A DNA stretch of 64,000 nt, taken from Saxidomus purpurata (Eukaryota; Mollusca; Bivalvia; Venerida; Veneridae). The notes below the pieces were generated by a model. The model was not told where the DNA came from. It made no database searches and worked only from the letters and a program-made list of their open reading frames with translations. The translations under genes and the position numbers were made by a program. The stretch covers positions 7,121,570 through 7,185,569 of the forward strand of contig JAFMSR010000012.1 of NCBI GenBank assembly GCA_022818135.1. Direction: 5' to 3'. Positions 44,416-55,757 of the stretch are shown here, piece by piece (the stretch's first letter is position 1; every line of letters begins with the position of its first letter).

Positions 44416-46463
44416 CTTTAATTATTAACATAAATCAGGGTAGCGTCGGTGGAAGACGAGTTGCTGTCTAGACAAATAACTCGGAAATATTTAAAGACAT
44501 TTTTGTTAAAGCTAATTCACTTCTCTCTACTGTTGTTACTGTGGCTCTGAAGATGAACTTCTGGGTGATAGTGATGCGTACATCTGTACATGGAAGACTT
44601 GTTTACCAAATTTTCAACAGTGTGCCCTCTTTGTAAAATAATAATGGCGCCGAGGCTAAAACTTGGGCAAGGAAAAAAGTCAAGAAACTGTCACTTAATT
44701 TTCGCTTAGTAGTGGATCTTTAATGTTGAGGCATGGCCCCAAAAGAACTCAAGGTTACCAATTCTGGTTGTGCAAGACCTGATACGACTACTGACTGACC
44801 TTTAGTATCGAAACTTTACGAATGCCTTATAAACATTATCCTTATAAGTTTGACATGAATGAAGCTTTCTTTGATTATTTGCTGTTAAAAATTTAAAATA
44901 ATTAAAAGTCTTAAAATGTAAAACAGAAGAAAAATGAAAAATAAAATCGAGACAACACGAAGTTTTCAATTTACATGTTTCAACTTTAGGTCTTCGTCGG
45001 AAAACATACAACATGGGTATGGTTTATTACCAGCTTCTTTAGTGCCGTGTTGACTCGTTCAAAGTAAATAATATTATCCTGCTATAAATGTCCACAAAAC
45101 TTTCACGGATTCGTTTTTATTTTTTAGTGTCGCAAATATAGTAGTGGTTTTCAAAGGTCTTTTCGTTAAGTACCAAAGTTGCAAATAGTTCCGGCACGAA
45201 ATAGTTCGGGAGTGGATGGGAAGCAACTCTTGCATGCAGTTGTTTATTTCTTATGAAAAGTAATATTTGGAAGGTTATTATTTCGTACTGGTAGCAGGAA
45301 GAGTTTGTTGTATTGGGTTTAAAGCTATTATTTCCTCTACCCTTTGTACACACATCTATTTCAGATGGAGTTTTACTTGAAAAAAATGTGCATAATTCCA
45401 CTTTCCAATAATTCCAAACGTGATAGTTATATTGTTGAAGTTCTGATATTAAAGCGCGCAAAACTTCACAAATACGGAAATCATGTGACCATAACACTTA
45501 ACCCAGGGATGATATTCACCACAGTGTAAATACACGTGAGTTTCTCTTGAAGTATTGTTGTGTTTTAGTTTACACATGATTTTGTGGTTGTAGATGGTGC
45601 ATGTTCATTCCGTTAGCTTGAATTAATTCGATTGTGAGACAAAATGAGTTAAGGATACACCAGGGGGTGTTGAACTTATACCGATTGTGCCTTCCTTATA
45701 AAAGGAAGTATAGGCAAGCTGCATATCATTTTAAAGCTTATGAAATTTCCTTTTCAACTATGTAACGGCTTTTTTATTACTATTTTGTATATTTACGCAA
45801 ATGCAGATATTGTGTTTTTCTAAAATATGATTCAACTTTTCAATTATTCAACCTTGGGGGTCAAATTTTCTTGCCAGGTATCTACACGGTATGATTTACA
45901 AAAGGGTATCTTGGATTTAATTTATTTCCGCTAGGGAAAAAGTTATAGTAAAATCAGTGTTTTGTACTGGCATATTATGTACCACCTACACCAAAAGGGT
46001 CATAAAGTTTGAATGGAATCTTTTATCAAAATTCTGAGATACCCTTTTTAAGTTCATACATCAAAGAGTCCCCCTGTCAAGTTTCGTGCAATTTGATTCA
46101 GAATTGATGGATTTGAATCAATTAGAACATTGTCTACCAATCTATGATTGCACTTCTGGAAAATGAAGAAAAATGGAATCTGAATGAAACCTCCCATAAA
46201 ATATAAAAGTACTGCTCTCTTCTTAACACTGACCAAGCTAAAGAGCTTATGGTACTACATTTTGTTAAAACCGAGTTCATTTCTATGAATATTAATGAGG
46301 AAAGTACTTCTTGTGCAGTTGATCTTAGCAGTGACGATGGATGTATTTAATGCTTAGACTTTAATTAACAATTTAAGATATCCTTAAGGACAAAAGTTCT
46401 GTTCGGTGAACTTGTTTAATTAAATTTTAATTGTACGTTACTTTTAATTATTTATTAACGGAC
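44416..46463. other. non-coding stretch with a worn family D fragment
   Basis: A reversed, poorly kept family D piece lies at about 45,185-45,350 (GCATGCAGTTGTT and AAAGCTATTATTTCC). The rest has no recognisable gene. Confidence 0.45.
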
Positions 46464-46925
46464 AGTCATATAACCTGATTATTTATTCTAATGATACAGG
46501 AAATAATTTAGGGTTGCCACAACCTAAGTTTATTTTTTAAGTATTTACGGTAACTTTGTGCATGCGCAGTAGTCGAGATTATGTCAACGTGCATGATGAT
46601 TTATGTTGTTAAAATTTTATTTAGATACACGTCTTTCGATATGTTATGTAGTGTTTAACATTATAATTACTCGTTTATTTGCATTTTGATGGCTAGTCAT
46701 ATAACCTGATTATTTATTCTAATGATACAGGAAATAATTTAGGGTTGCCACAACCTAAGTTTATTTTATAAGTATTTACGGTAACTTTGTGCATGCGCAG
46801 TAGTCGAGATTATGTCAACGTGCATGATGATTTATGTTGTTAAAATTTTATTTAGATACACGTCTTTCGATATGTTATGTAGTGTTTAACATTATAATTA
46901 CTCGTTTATTTGCATTTTGATGGCT
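46464..46925 (+). repeat. 231-bp tandem duplication
   Basis: Copies 46,464-46,694 and 46,695-46,925 are almost identical, with one difference seen in a T-run. Recent segmental duplication; the unit has no frame. Confidence 0.95.
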
Positions 46926-47035
46926 TTGAGTAACCGCTGTCGATGTACATTTTTTTACAAATTTGTGAAAATACTACTTGTAGATAAAAATATATATATA
47001 ATTTGACATTTGAATTTTCCAATCTGTTCTTGCAG

Positions 47036-47245
47036 AAATGTGATGCGCCCCTGGATGTTGAGGCTGTAGAAGTTGAGGCAATTGGAATAGAAGCAGAACC
47101 GTTCCTTTGGAATAGTGAGAAAGTTTTTCAGTTGAAATGGGCTCTAAATAAAGAAAATAATGAGGATATAGAAATGGCCATTTTAAAGGGACACTCCCTA
47201 AATCTAGCAGATTATATTCTCAAACATAGATTATGTGTTCAATGA
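47036..47245 (+). CDS. candidate terminal exon, unknown protein
   Basis: A well-formed acceptor, TTTTCCAATCTGTTCTTGCAG (last base 47,035), leads into 69 codons ending at 47,243-47,245. The peptide is acidic ('DVEAVEVEAIGIEAEPF'), then has 'EKVFQLKWALNKENN' and 'LNLADYILKHRL'. Codon use looks mixed enough to be real, but the exon is short and I recognise no domain. No matching upstream exon was found, and the sequence could equally be a chance frame behind a cryptic site. Confidence 0.3.
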   Translation, partial: KCDAPLDVEAVEVEAIGIEAEPFLWNSEKVFQLKWALNKENNEDIEMAILKGHSLNLADYILKHRLCVQ

Positions 47246-48810
47246 AAGTACAATTTCAAAGAAAAACCTATGGCGAAATGCCTCATTTTGCCTTCAAGTA
47301 ATTTAGGTCACAAAATTTGTGTTAGGATGAAAAAAGGGCACGGGGCTGTCAGAAGAGGGCAGGTGCGCGATTTTCTTTCAGTGAAGGGCGTTTCCGTTAA
47401 TTGTTGTGATTAATAAGTTGTGCTAAAGTGTAACACTAGCCTTTATGGCATTTGCCTAATAAGAGTTACAAAAGACATAATTTAATCACCATATTATATC
47501 TACACTTTAATTATGTCATAAAATAACATGTAAAGTGAAAGTGTAAGGTGAACGTTTGAAAAATGGAAAATCATGAAACTGAAGTAAGTGGGTCCAGAGC
47601 AATGCCCTAGCCACGGGTCACAGAGGCAAGAGGCCCCTGGAAGGTCCTGCTCTGTAGTTATTTATGAGGGCTTCTGATGAGTTCCTATATATTTTTGAAA
47701 TATTGAGGCTTTTGTAATAAATCGCATCCACCCATTAATTGTACAACGACTCAACAAAGAATACTGTGTAGTTTACAGTATTTTAGTATATTTCAAACCT
47801 GCATAGCTGAAACGTATAGGAAACTACTTGTCCAATAATGAATTGGAAGGGTGTAGGCCTTGCATAAAAGCCTTTTCAAGGTTATTCAAATAATTTCATT
47901 CCATGCAGAACTCTGGTTGCCATGGTAATAGAAAGAAAAAAACTTTATAAATCTTATTCTCAAGAAAGGAAGGCATGTGGCATAAGCTAGTGGACCCCTG
48001 TTCCAAAACTGACTCGGCACATACTAAGCTACAGCTTATAAAGGAAAAAATTTCATCTCTGTAGGCGTAACCTAGCGGATATCTTCCAAGATTGTTTGAT
48101 TAAACCATGTAGGAAAAATCTTAAATTTTCTCTAAAACCGCAAAGTGTATGGCTTAGATATTTAGCATGTGGTATGACCTAGTGGACCTCTACCAAGATT
48201 GTTAAAATTATGAACCCAGGGTCAAAATTTACAGCGCCCCAGGGTGATTTAACATGGGCTTAGTATACGCAAATCATGTCCCCATGTCAAAATTGACCTT
48301 TTGACCTTGTATTATAGCCAATGGCAGCAAGAAGAGCTATATATGTATTTCTTTGTCATTGTTATTGTTGTTTGTCTTGTTATCTGTCAATCAATGTCAG
48401 TTGACTTAGTTGTATGACGGATGATTGTGCTAGGTAGTTAGTGTGTAATAGTGTCTAGAGGACCTCTTCAAAGTGTGTTCAAATCATGCTCTACCAAGAC
48501 TGCTTAAATTATGACTCCTGGCTCAAAATATTGACCCATCCGGGGTTCACAGATTTAATTAGGCTTATATAGTAATACCTTTTTACGTCCTTAGTTCCTC
48601 CGTATGTCCCCCAGATGCATGATTTAAACCAAGTGCCACGTATAATTTCGTTGTATTTAAGGCCTTATGAAGAGTTAATATTATATATATAAAAGTTTTA
48701 TATGAAAAATGTTAAAGTGGAATTATGCTCATATTTTTAAAGTAAAAATCCAGCTGAAATTTTTTTACTAAGAACTGATATTATCCCAATATAAATACAA
48801 ATAAGATGTA
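47246..48810. other. non-coding stretch with degenerate dispersed repeats
   Basis: Between about 47,980 and 48,560 phrases such as 'agtggacctctaccaagattgtt' and 'aattatga' recur and resemble blocks at 62,740-63,180. A scrap of family D start lies near 48,712-48,760. No gene. Confidence 0.45.
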
Positions 48811-48925
48811 TTGTGTTGTGTTGTGTTGTGTTGTGTTGTGTTGTGTTATGTTGTGTTATGTTGTGTTGTGTTGTGTTGTGTTGTGTTGTGTTGTGTTGTG
48901 TTGTGTTGTGTTGTGTTGTGTTGTA
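48811..48925 (+). repeat. (TTGTG)n microsatellite, about 23 units
   Basis: Pentanucleotide array with two TTATG variants. The cysteine/valine-rich and threonine/asparagine-rich frames across it are artefacts of the repeat. Confidence 0.95.
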
Positions 48926-49771
48926 TTGCAACTAAACCGTTCAAACTTTACCATGATTCTTTTGATAATTTTAAACAGCAAGGTAGAGAGGCTGGTGAAT
49001 AACTAGGGGTTCGCAATAGATCCGAAATATTGCAATTTGCAGTATTTTGGTATAAATAAACTGCAATTTCTACGCATTTATTACTTGTTACTTGGAATTT
49101 GATCTAAGGCTTTGTTGTGGGTTTCCAAATAGTAAATTCTTAAGCGCATAGGTATTTTCGTAATTTACGTGTGGTGAATAGCGATTTAATTCAATATCAG
49201 TCCCAGTCAAATTTTAAAATTTTCTCTAATAAGATAAATGAAAAGTAAAATATCTCAGTATAAATTATACAAATGTAAATCGTTTTTAAAAAAATCACAG
49301 TTTGAACTTTCTGTACTTTTGTTTCGTGTCGACTATGACAGACGGTAGCCGGTATATTGCTCTATCTAAAAAGAGTAAGCAAATAAACATGAATGACTTT
49401 TTCCAAGGTATGATTTAATTACTTTATAAACATAATACACCCTCGTTTGAATACTTCAAAGAATATTTTTGCATGAGTAACTCACTTTCAATATATTGCT
49501 ATAGGGATCCCAATACAGTGTCACAAATTGCAATTTATCGCATTACGAGTTCTGGCAATACAATCCCTATTTATGACAAAACCTAGATCGAACATAATTA
49601 AAATTAAGGTCAAAAGTCAAGTTGACCTTGGGTCAACAAAACAAAGCTCAGGCTTAGGAAGTACAGTCTTGTTAAGGATTGAATGACAATTATGAATGTT
49701 TGGGTTAGAGGTCATAATTAAGCTTTCTGGTTTATCGGTAGCCATTAAAGACATTTGCTTGGCATCAAACA
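48926..49771. other. non-coding stretch
   Basis: Nothing bounded was seen. Confidence 0.4.
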
Positions 49772-50352
49772 ATGGCCTCTGTGTCCGAGTGGTTAAGGTC
49801 ACTGACTGATAAACCACTCTAGGTTCGTGCCCTACTTGGATCGAAGTTCTACCCAGGTGCCCACTCGTGACTGAAATAATGCCTGAATTGGCATCCAGGG
49901 TCTTCCTCCTCCATGAAAGCTTTAAGTTGCCATAAAGCCTTAGCTGTTTAGTGCCACGTTAAATCCGAATTAATCAACTGGCACAATACAATCAACCCTA
50001 TTGGCAAGCCCCATAACTTTTTATGACGTTAAAAGTTGTGCAAACTATGAATTTTAAGTTCAGTTTTGTCAAAATCCACTTTACCAATCATAGCTATGAT
50101 ACTTCATAGGGTAGTTGAACAAAGTCAATGAATGCAAAAGGTAAGCACATGGGTTACTATCTCAAAAGTAAAGTCTACACATATGGTTAAAGGTCAAATT
50201 TTGCCGACAGTTGTGTTTCCAGTTTATAACTTAACTCGTGCAAGGGTTGTAGCATATATTGTGTACAATCTGTGTTGTCTTGATATTAACACAAGTATGT
50301 GTGCAGACTGTGTTGTTCAGAGACAATCGTTCCTCCAGCACTAACAGTCCTA
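49772..50352 (+). mobile_element. family B SINE, fullest copy
   Basis: The tRNA-Ser-like head starts at 49,772, with A-box region GTGTCCGAGTGGTTAAGG (49,781-49,798) and B box AGGTTCGTGCCC (49,821-49,832). It continues through CTTCCTCCTCCATGAAAGC (about 49,902) and the GCCACGTTAAA block to the tail with ACACAAGTATGTGTGCAGAC. It ends at about 50,352. The head carries a CACTGACTGAT segment in place of a normal anticodon arm, so it is a SINE promoter and not a working tRNA. Confidence 0.8.
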
Positions 50353-50355
50353 CAG

Positions 50356-51147
50356 ATTTTATTTCTAAAGCACCAATTTCAAATACTTTAGCGGCATTAT
50401 GATTAATTAAACACATATATATAACACAGGTATATAATTAGAATTTGGCCATGTAATAGATTTGTTTGAAACTTTAACATCTGATCATTTACACTCATTT
50501 ATGTTCACTTAGCGCTTAATTCAAGTAAGATTTTCACTGGAGGTATTTTTAAAATTTGATTTCCCTATCCTGGTTGCCCAACCAAGATAGAGTTATTTTA
50601 TCATAAGTAAAAATTTGATACACATACTTTGCCTAAGGAAAGATATAAATATAAGACCTATTGTATTATATTTGTGAAATACTTGCATTAAAAAATATAT
50701 ATTTAGATGGAATTCATTAAAAATTAAAGTTTGAAAAGATATTGTTACCTCCCTTTACCTATCTTGGGTGCGCACCCAAGATAGATTGGAAATAAATTAA
50801 TTCAGAAGCTGCATGTAGGTTTAAAACTTGCATTTTGGTTGAGAATGTTAAAATATTTGTATATCTATGTATATTTGTATATCTATGTAAAAGTAGAAAT
50901 ACTTTCATATTAAAGGGGAGTAATAACAAAATTTTATAAAAGTTAATAAAATGTAAATTTCTGATAGGGATCTAACTCTATGTAATGGGTCTTTTGGTTC
51001 ATTAAATAAATCTCTAACAGAATATACAACAAGTAAAAATTGTCATAAAATGTTGCTTTAAAGTAATTGACCACCTTTAAACGCACAGCAACCGAAAATT
51101 GCTTTCATAAAACTGTCACTAAAAATACACTATGTACACTTTAAACG
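50356..51147. mobile_element. MITE D fragment split by family F
   Basis: D sequence (TCTAAAGCACCAATTTCAAA) at 50,362-50,410 resumes at 51,080-51,147 (ACAGCAACCGAAAATTGC). The gap falls at a point that is continuous in the intact D copy near 63,650, so F inserted into D. The left half of D is missing next to the SINE end. Confidence 0.7.
50415..51079 (-). mobile_element. repeat family F, copy 2
   Basis: Reverse copy of 38,440-39,110 that keeps both palindromes (CTATCTTGGGTGCGCACCCA at 50,759 onward, and the CCTGGTTG/CAACCAAG pair near 50,567-50,590). Confidence 0.75.
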
Positions 51148-51959
51148 ATATGCCGAAATAAATAAACTATAAATTAAATGAAAATATGACACTATATGAG
51201 TTTCCATTTGTATTTGCCAACCGGTTTATCCTTTGCATAGTATGCTTTATTTGAAACATATTTCATGTTTTATGGCAATGTGGCTATCCATAACTTCCAC
51301 TGGGACAGCTGTTAACATTATAAGATTCATTGACTGTGGGATACGTCCAGGAATAGTTATACCGGAAATCGGAAATATGGCACTTCCGGTCGAGGATAAA
51401 GGGGCAGAGAAGACCTAAAATAGCATGAAAATGACATTTTTTTTGAAGTTTTTATGTCAGAAAATATTACTTGACTGCTTGTTTACAGTAGTGATTTTGC
51501 ATGGTTCCGACCATTTTCAGAAATTATTCATACTCATAACTTTGACCTGAAATGGTGAAAAAAATGCCGGTCAACCTATAGTTTACTGGAGCTTAAAATG
51601 TTGCACTTGGATGATATTATTCAGAACAGGTTAGTTTTATTTGATCGGAATGTCAGAGAAATTGCCAGCTGGCATAATGTTTATATAGAACATATAGTAT
51701 AACTGTGGTCTGAGGCCATATACCAGAAATCCGGAATATGGTACTTCTGGTCGAGGAAGGGGAGGTTATACCAGAAATACGGAATATGGTACTTCCGGTC
51801 GAGGAAGATGAGGTCTTTGGCGTAATTGCGGGATGACAAACCATATAACGATAGACTGCGGACGTCGTATTTAGGGAAACGTAGACAGTCATTCACTAAC
51901 TCTCTTAAATGAATATGTGTTAAGCAATTTGTGTAATAACTGCAGGAAATTAAAGTGTG
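51148..51959. other. non-coding stretch with repeated ACCGGAA/TTCCGGT palindromes
   Basis: Three related segments near 51,358, 51,722 and 51,767 carry ATACC(G/A)GAAAT...GG(T/C)ACTTC(C/T)GGTCGAGGA. The last two are a 54-bp tandem pair. No gene. Confidence 0.5.
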
Positions 51960-52660
51960 ATTTTGTATTATTTCTGTATCAAGAAACTTGTCCAAAAAGG
52001 GGGGAGTTCTCATCAAATTTATCCAGATAATTATAAACCATTCTTTGTTAATTTGTATACTGACCTCCAAACTCAGAGCAATCGTGGATAGACAAATGTA
52101 GAGTACAGCTTGAAGCAGCTGATTGCACAATGTTAGACTTCTATCTTCTTGGAGATAATAATATAACTTTTCTTCCCCAGCCAAATTTAGTTCAGTATAA
52201 TAATTCAAAATGGGCTGAGCTGGTATCAAACTTTGGCCTTCTGCAGTTGATAGAAAGCCCAACCAGAGTTTCTAAAAATAGCTCGAAAATAATCGATCAC
52301 ATCTATTCAAATAATTTGGATAGCATCAATGATGGAGTAGTTTCACATTTATCCGTTAGTGATAACTATCAAACTTCTGTCACAAGATTGGTTTCTAGTA
52401 AAACATCATCAAAATTGTGTCACAAAGTGATTCAACACAGGTCATTTAAAAAATTCAGTGAATAGATTTTTAAAAATAATCTTTTGCATTCAAGTCTCGA
52501 GTATATAGAGAGCATTACAGACCCAAATCACGTGAGCACTAGCCGGGCTGGTTTAATGAGGAAATAAAATGTATTATACATGACAGAGACAAACAACACA
52601 AAATCGGTAACATTGACCAATATCAGTTTCTGAGAAACAAAGTAACAGCACTTATTAAAT
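51960..52660 (+). pseudogene. LINE ORF2 endonuclease fragment
   Basis: Reads 'KKGGVLIKF', 'PPNSEQSWIDK', 'FYLLGDNNI' (GDFN block with F changed to N), 'SPTRVSKNSSKIIDHIY' (the catalytic DH block), and 'WFNEEIKCIIHDRD', which lies just past the endonuclease in CR1/L2-type ORF2. Frameshifts and stops are present. It is cut at 52,664 by the end of element C. Reverse transcriptase motifs of similar type resume at 55,758, so both parts are probably one LINE split by C with loss of some hundred codons. Confidence 0.7.
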
Positions 52661-54127
52661 TAAAGGACTGAAAGTGCTGCAGGATCGATTGTCTCTGAAC
52701 AACACAGTCTGCACAGATACATTTGTAAATATCAGGACAACATAGACTGTTCACATACATGTGTCAATATCAGGACAACCCTTGCACGAGTAAAGTTATA
52801 AACTGGAGACACAACTGTCCGCAAATTTAGACCTTTCACCATTTGTGTAAACTTTACTTTTGAGATAGGAACCCATGTGCTTACATTATGTCATTCAGTG
52901 ACTATGTTCAACTACCCTATGAAGTATTAAGCTGTGAATCGTAACTGAGAAATGGATTTTGACATAACTGAACTGAAAATTTATGGTTTGAACAACTTTT
53001 AATGTCATTCAAAAGTTATGGGATATGCCCATAAAGATTGATTGTATTATGCCAATTAATTCGCATTTAACGTTGCACCCAACAGCTAAGGTCATATTGC
53101 AACTTCCGGCTTTCATGGAGGAGGAAGACCCTGGGTGCCAATTGCCTGTATCAGAATTTAGGGGTCATTTAGAAACTCCGAGGGTCATACCCATTTGTTG
53201 TAAAAAAATAAAAGGCATGACTATGTGTTGAAGAAGTTTTATTCAGTTTACTTCTGTAAAACTGCATGTGATACATCACAAAATGGTGGGTAATCAAAGG
53301 GTTGGCAAGACAACAGGTGTTTCTCTTTGGATGCTTTCCATTTTGTCACTGCATCTCAAAAGTCAAATTTGTCCACAAAGCGAATTTTTCATAAGTGCAT
53401 TAAACTTGGATATTATTTGGCACACTTAAACCCCTTTCAATAGTGACAGTCTGATCGAAATGACTACAAAATGATCATTAAAATCACTCAGAAAGACGTT
53501 TTTGTTTCCCCTACTAAGGTTCGTCGACCATCTCTTGTTGTGTGTCTACGATCTATGATGACGGTATCATTAGAATCAACACACACAAAAACGCAATGTT
53601 ACAGATAGACTGGCATCAGTCGTTAAAGTCCTCATGTTTTGTCTGAACATTTTACAACAACACAATTTCTCCTTCCCTTGACTCTAACGACTGGACAAAT
53701 GCAGGATTGTGCCTGGTTCTATAATTGCCATGAAATAAGGAATCATTGAAGAAGTTTCCATGATATAATGTGACTTTGATTGACTTCTGTAGCTATTTAA
53801 CATTCATTTGTCATAAAACAGAAATCTCTATACCACCTGGCATGCAAATAGATGAATCTAGATATTGAAAATAAAACTGACCAGTACATTTATACCCAGA
53901 TAATAAATACATTCTATTTATTTGTCATAAATGTAACATGACTCACGATTTTGTCTCTGTATACAAAGAGCAGAAAAATTATGTTATATTAAACCATAAA
54001 CAACGCGGGAATCGATATGCTGTAAACATGACGTCATATTGCGCCGCATGACGTTAAATGAGCGTTCGCGTAGAAAATAAAGCTTTGCATTTATTCACCT
54101 TTTGTAATATCTGGTCATGTTAGAATC

Positions 54128-54296
54128 GAAATAACATCCTTTTCAGCGTTGTTATCGTCTAATAAACAATAATTTGTCGTACTGATGCGCAGTTATAAAC
54201 CACTCAGGCATTCGGCCTTCGTGGCTAATTTTGCGTATCAGTACTCCAAATCATTGTTTATTAAACGGCTAACACCGCTGGAACGGATGTTATTTC
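54128..54296. mobile_element. 169-bp foldback MITE
   Basis: Ends GAAATAACATCC and GGATGTTATTTC are perfect inverses. Inverse similarity continues through CAGCG/CGCTG, TAATAAACAAT/ATTGTTTATTA and GTACTGATGCGCA/TGCGTATCAGTAC, so nearly the whole element folds on itself. Confidence 0.8.
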
Positions 54297-54327
54297 ATAA
54301 ACAAATTATGAATTTGAGTTGAATGAT

Positions 54328-54650
54328 ATGGAGGAAGTAATTGCATATAGCTTACAAAAATTGAAATATGCAAATATTCGTGAAAGAAAAAACAGAAAAA
54401 AGTTGTAGAGGGATATTTATCTGGGAAGGATGTATTTTTCTGTGCTCCAACAGGAAGCGGAAAGTCTTTAACATTTGAAATTGCACCTTTTGTGCAGAGC
54501 TTCTAACAGAACAGTTGTAGCTTACCATCAGTATGTTGCATTGTTGTGTCACCGCTAGTTGCATTAATGAAGTCACAGGAGAAGAAACTTCAATCTTTGG
54601 GAGTGAATGCATTGTATTTGACTGATACAAAAAGCACTGAGGCTAGCAAT
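54328..54650 (+). pseudogene. RecQ-like helicase fragment
   Basis: From an ATG at 54,328 ('MEEVIAYSLQKLKYANI') and after a frameshift near 54,408, the sequence reads 'SGKDVFFCAPTGSGKSLTFE', a Walker A motif (APTGSGKS, 54,444-54,467) in the setting typical of RecQ-type superfamily 2 helicases. After another break comes 'IVVSPLVALMKSQ', matching helicase motif Ia, then 'LQSLGVNALYLTD'. The DEAD/H box and all later motifs are missing. Being inside element C, it may have been part of that element's coding region or a captured host gene. Confidence 0.65.
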
Positions 54651-55757
54651 TGGGTGGACATACTGAAAGGCATTCCGTACACTATATGCCTTATACAATT
54701 AGTTATAAAATACTCCCCATACACTATATACACTGTTTTCTTTAACAACACTAAAGAAAATAATTTATTACAAAATTCCGTACACTATATACCATATACA
54801 ATTAGTAATAAAATGCTATGCGTGATGATCTCTAAAATGAAATGTGCTACCCAAAACTTCAACTGGGAATTTAATCAGATCTTTTCCCTAGTTCAACACC
54901 TGGTCAGATTTTCCAAGGCTCATTTACCTTCTTGTGGTCAGTGCTACTTGAGGATAAATTACTTGCCAAGAAGGCGATAAAATTTCTTTATTGTTAAACC
55001 ACTGATGAGTTTCACTTTGGATTAGGTAACCAAGAATCGCATTTGATAAGTCTGTTGAGATGAGCTTTGATTCAGACAAATATTTGATAGAGATATTTTC
55101 TGAAAAGAGAAAAAGGCTTCAAGAAAAAAAGGCCTCTCAATCTCAACAGACTTTTATAAGTCTATGGTACAAAATGCGGGTCGATCCGAAATCAGACGAC
55201 AACGACGACGCAATAGGGTCAAAATTAGACATATCCCATACCGGAAGCGTATTTTATCAACAATTTATCTTGCATTTCGAAGCATTTTGAGAGGTTTTTG
55301 AAATGTTATTTTTGTAGTAATTTGATCATACACATTTTAATTGCGTCATAGAAGACGCTCTTTGCTATTTCTGTTGCGTCATTGACAAAATGAGTGCGTC
55401 AAAACCGCAGAAAACGCGCTCTCGTGGAAACACTGAATTTAGTGTAGCAATACGTATTCACGGGTCTTACATTTCTCATGTCACAACGGTCTGAAGATAA
55501 AAAGCGCGTAGGAAAATAGTTCTGTTTACAGAACAGATACCTCGTTGATTTAAGTTACAAATTATAAGAAAAACAACAATATAATATTATGCTATTCTGA
55601 AATGTTTTGATATTATTTAGATCTGTTACTATATAAAACAGAGGAGAATATAACTCGTAACAACGGAATATATGGAACTACTTGTTTGTATGTAAAGAGT
55701 TCCGTAAGGAAGCTATAATCTGTTAACATTGGATCCGATTGAATAAATCAATCGATC

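Larger units (their letters stand above)
52664..55757 (-). mobile_element. composite element C, long form
   Basis: About 3.1 kb in reverse orientation. A family B-derived end (52,664-53,165) is followed by blocks shared with 36,405-37,900, then about 1.5 kb found only here, then the terminal palindrome at 55,728-55,760. The private part holds a broken RecQ-like helicase frame on the opposite strand and a 169-bp foldback element. The unit separates two LINE pieces. Mobility is inferred from two collinear copies at unrelated sites. The class is unresolved because neither end shows a clean target duplication. Confidence 0.65.

Noticed and set aside
48737..49006. Cysteine/valine or threonine/asparagine repeat peptides
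   Set aside because: They are translations of a TTGTG microsatellite on both strands.
49772..49845. Host tRNA-Ser gene
   Set aside because: The anticodon arm does not fold and the sequence continues into a SINE body with many relatives in the window.
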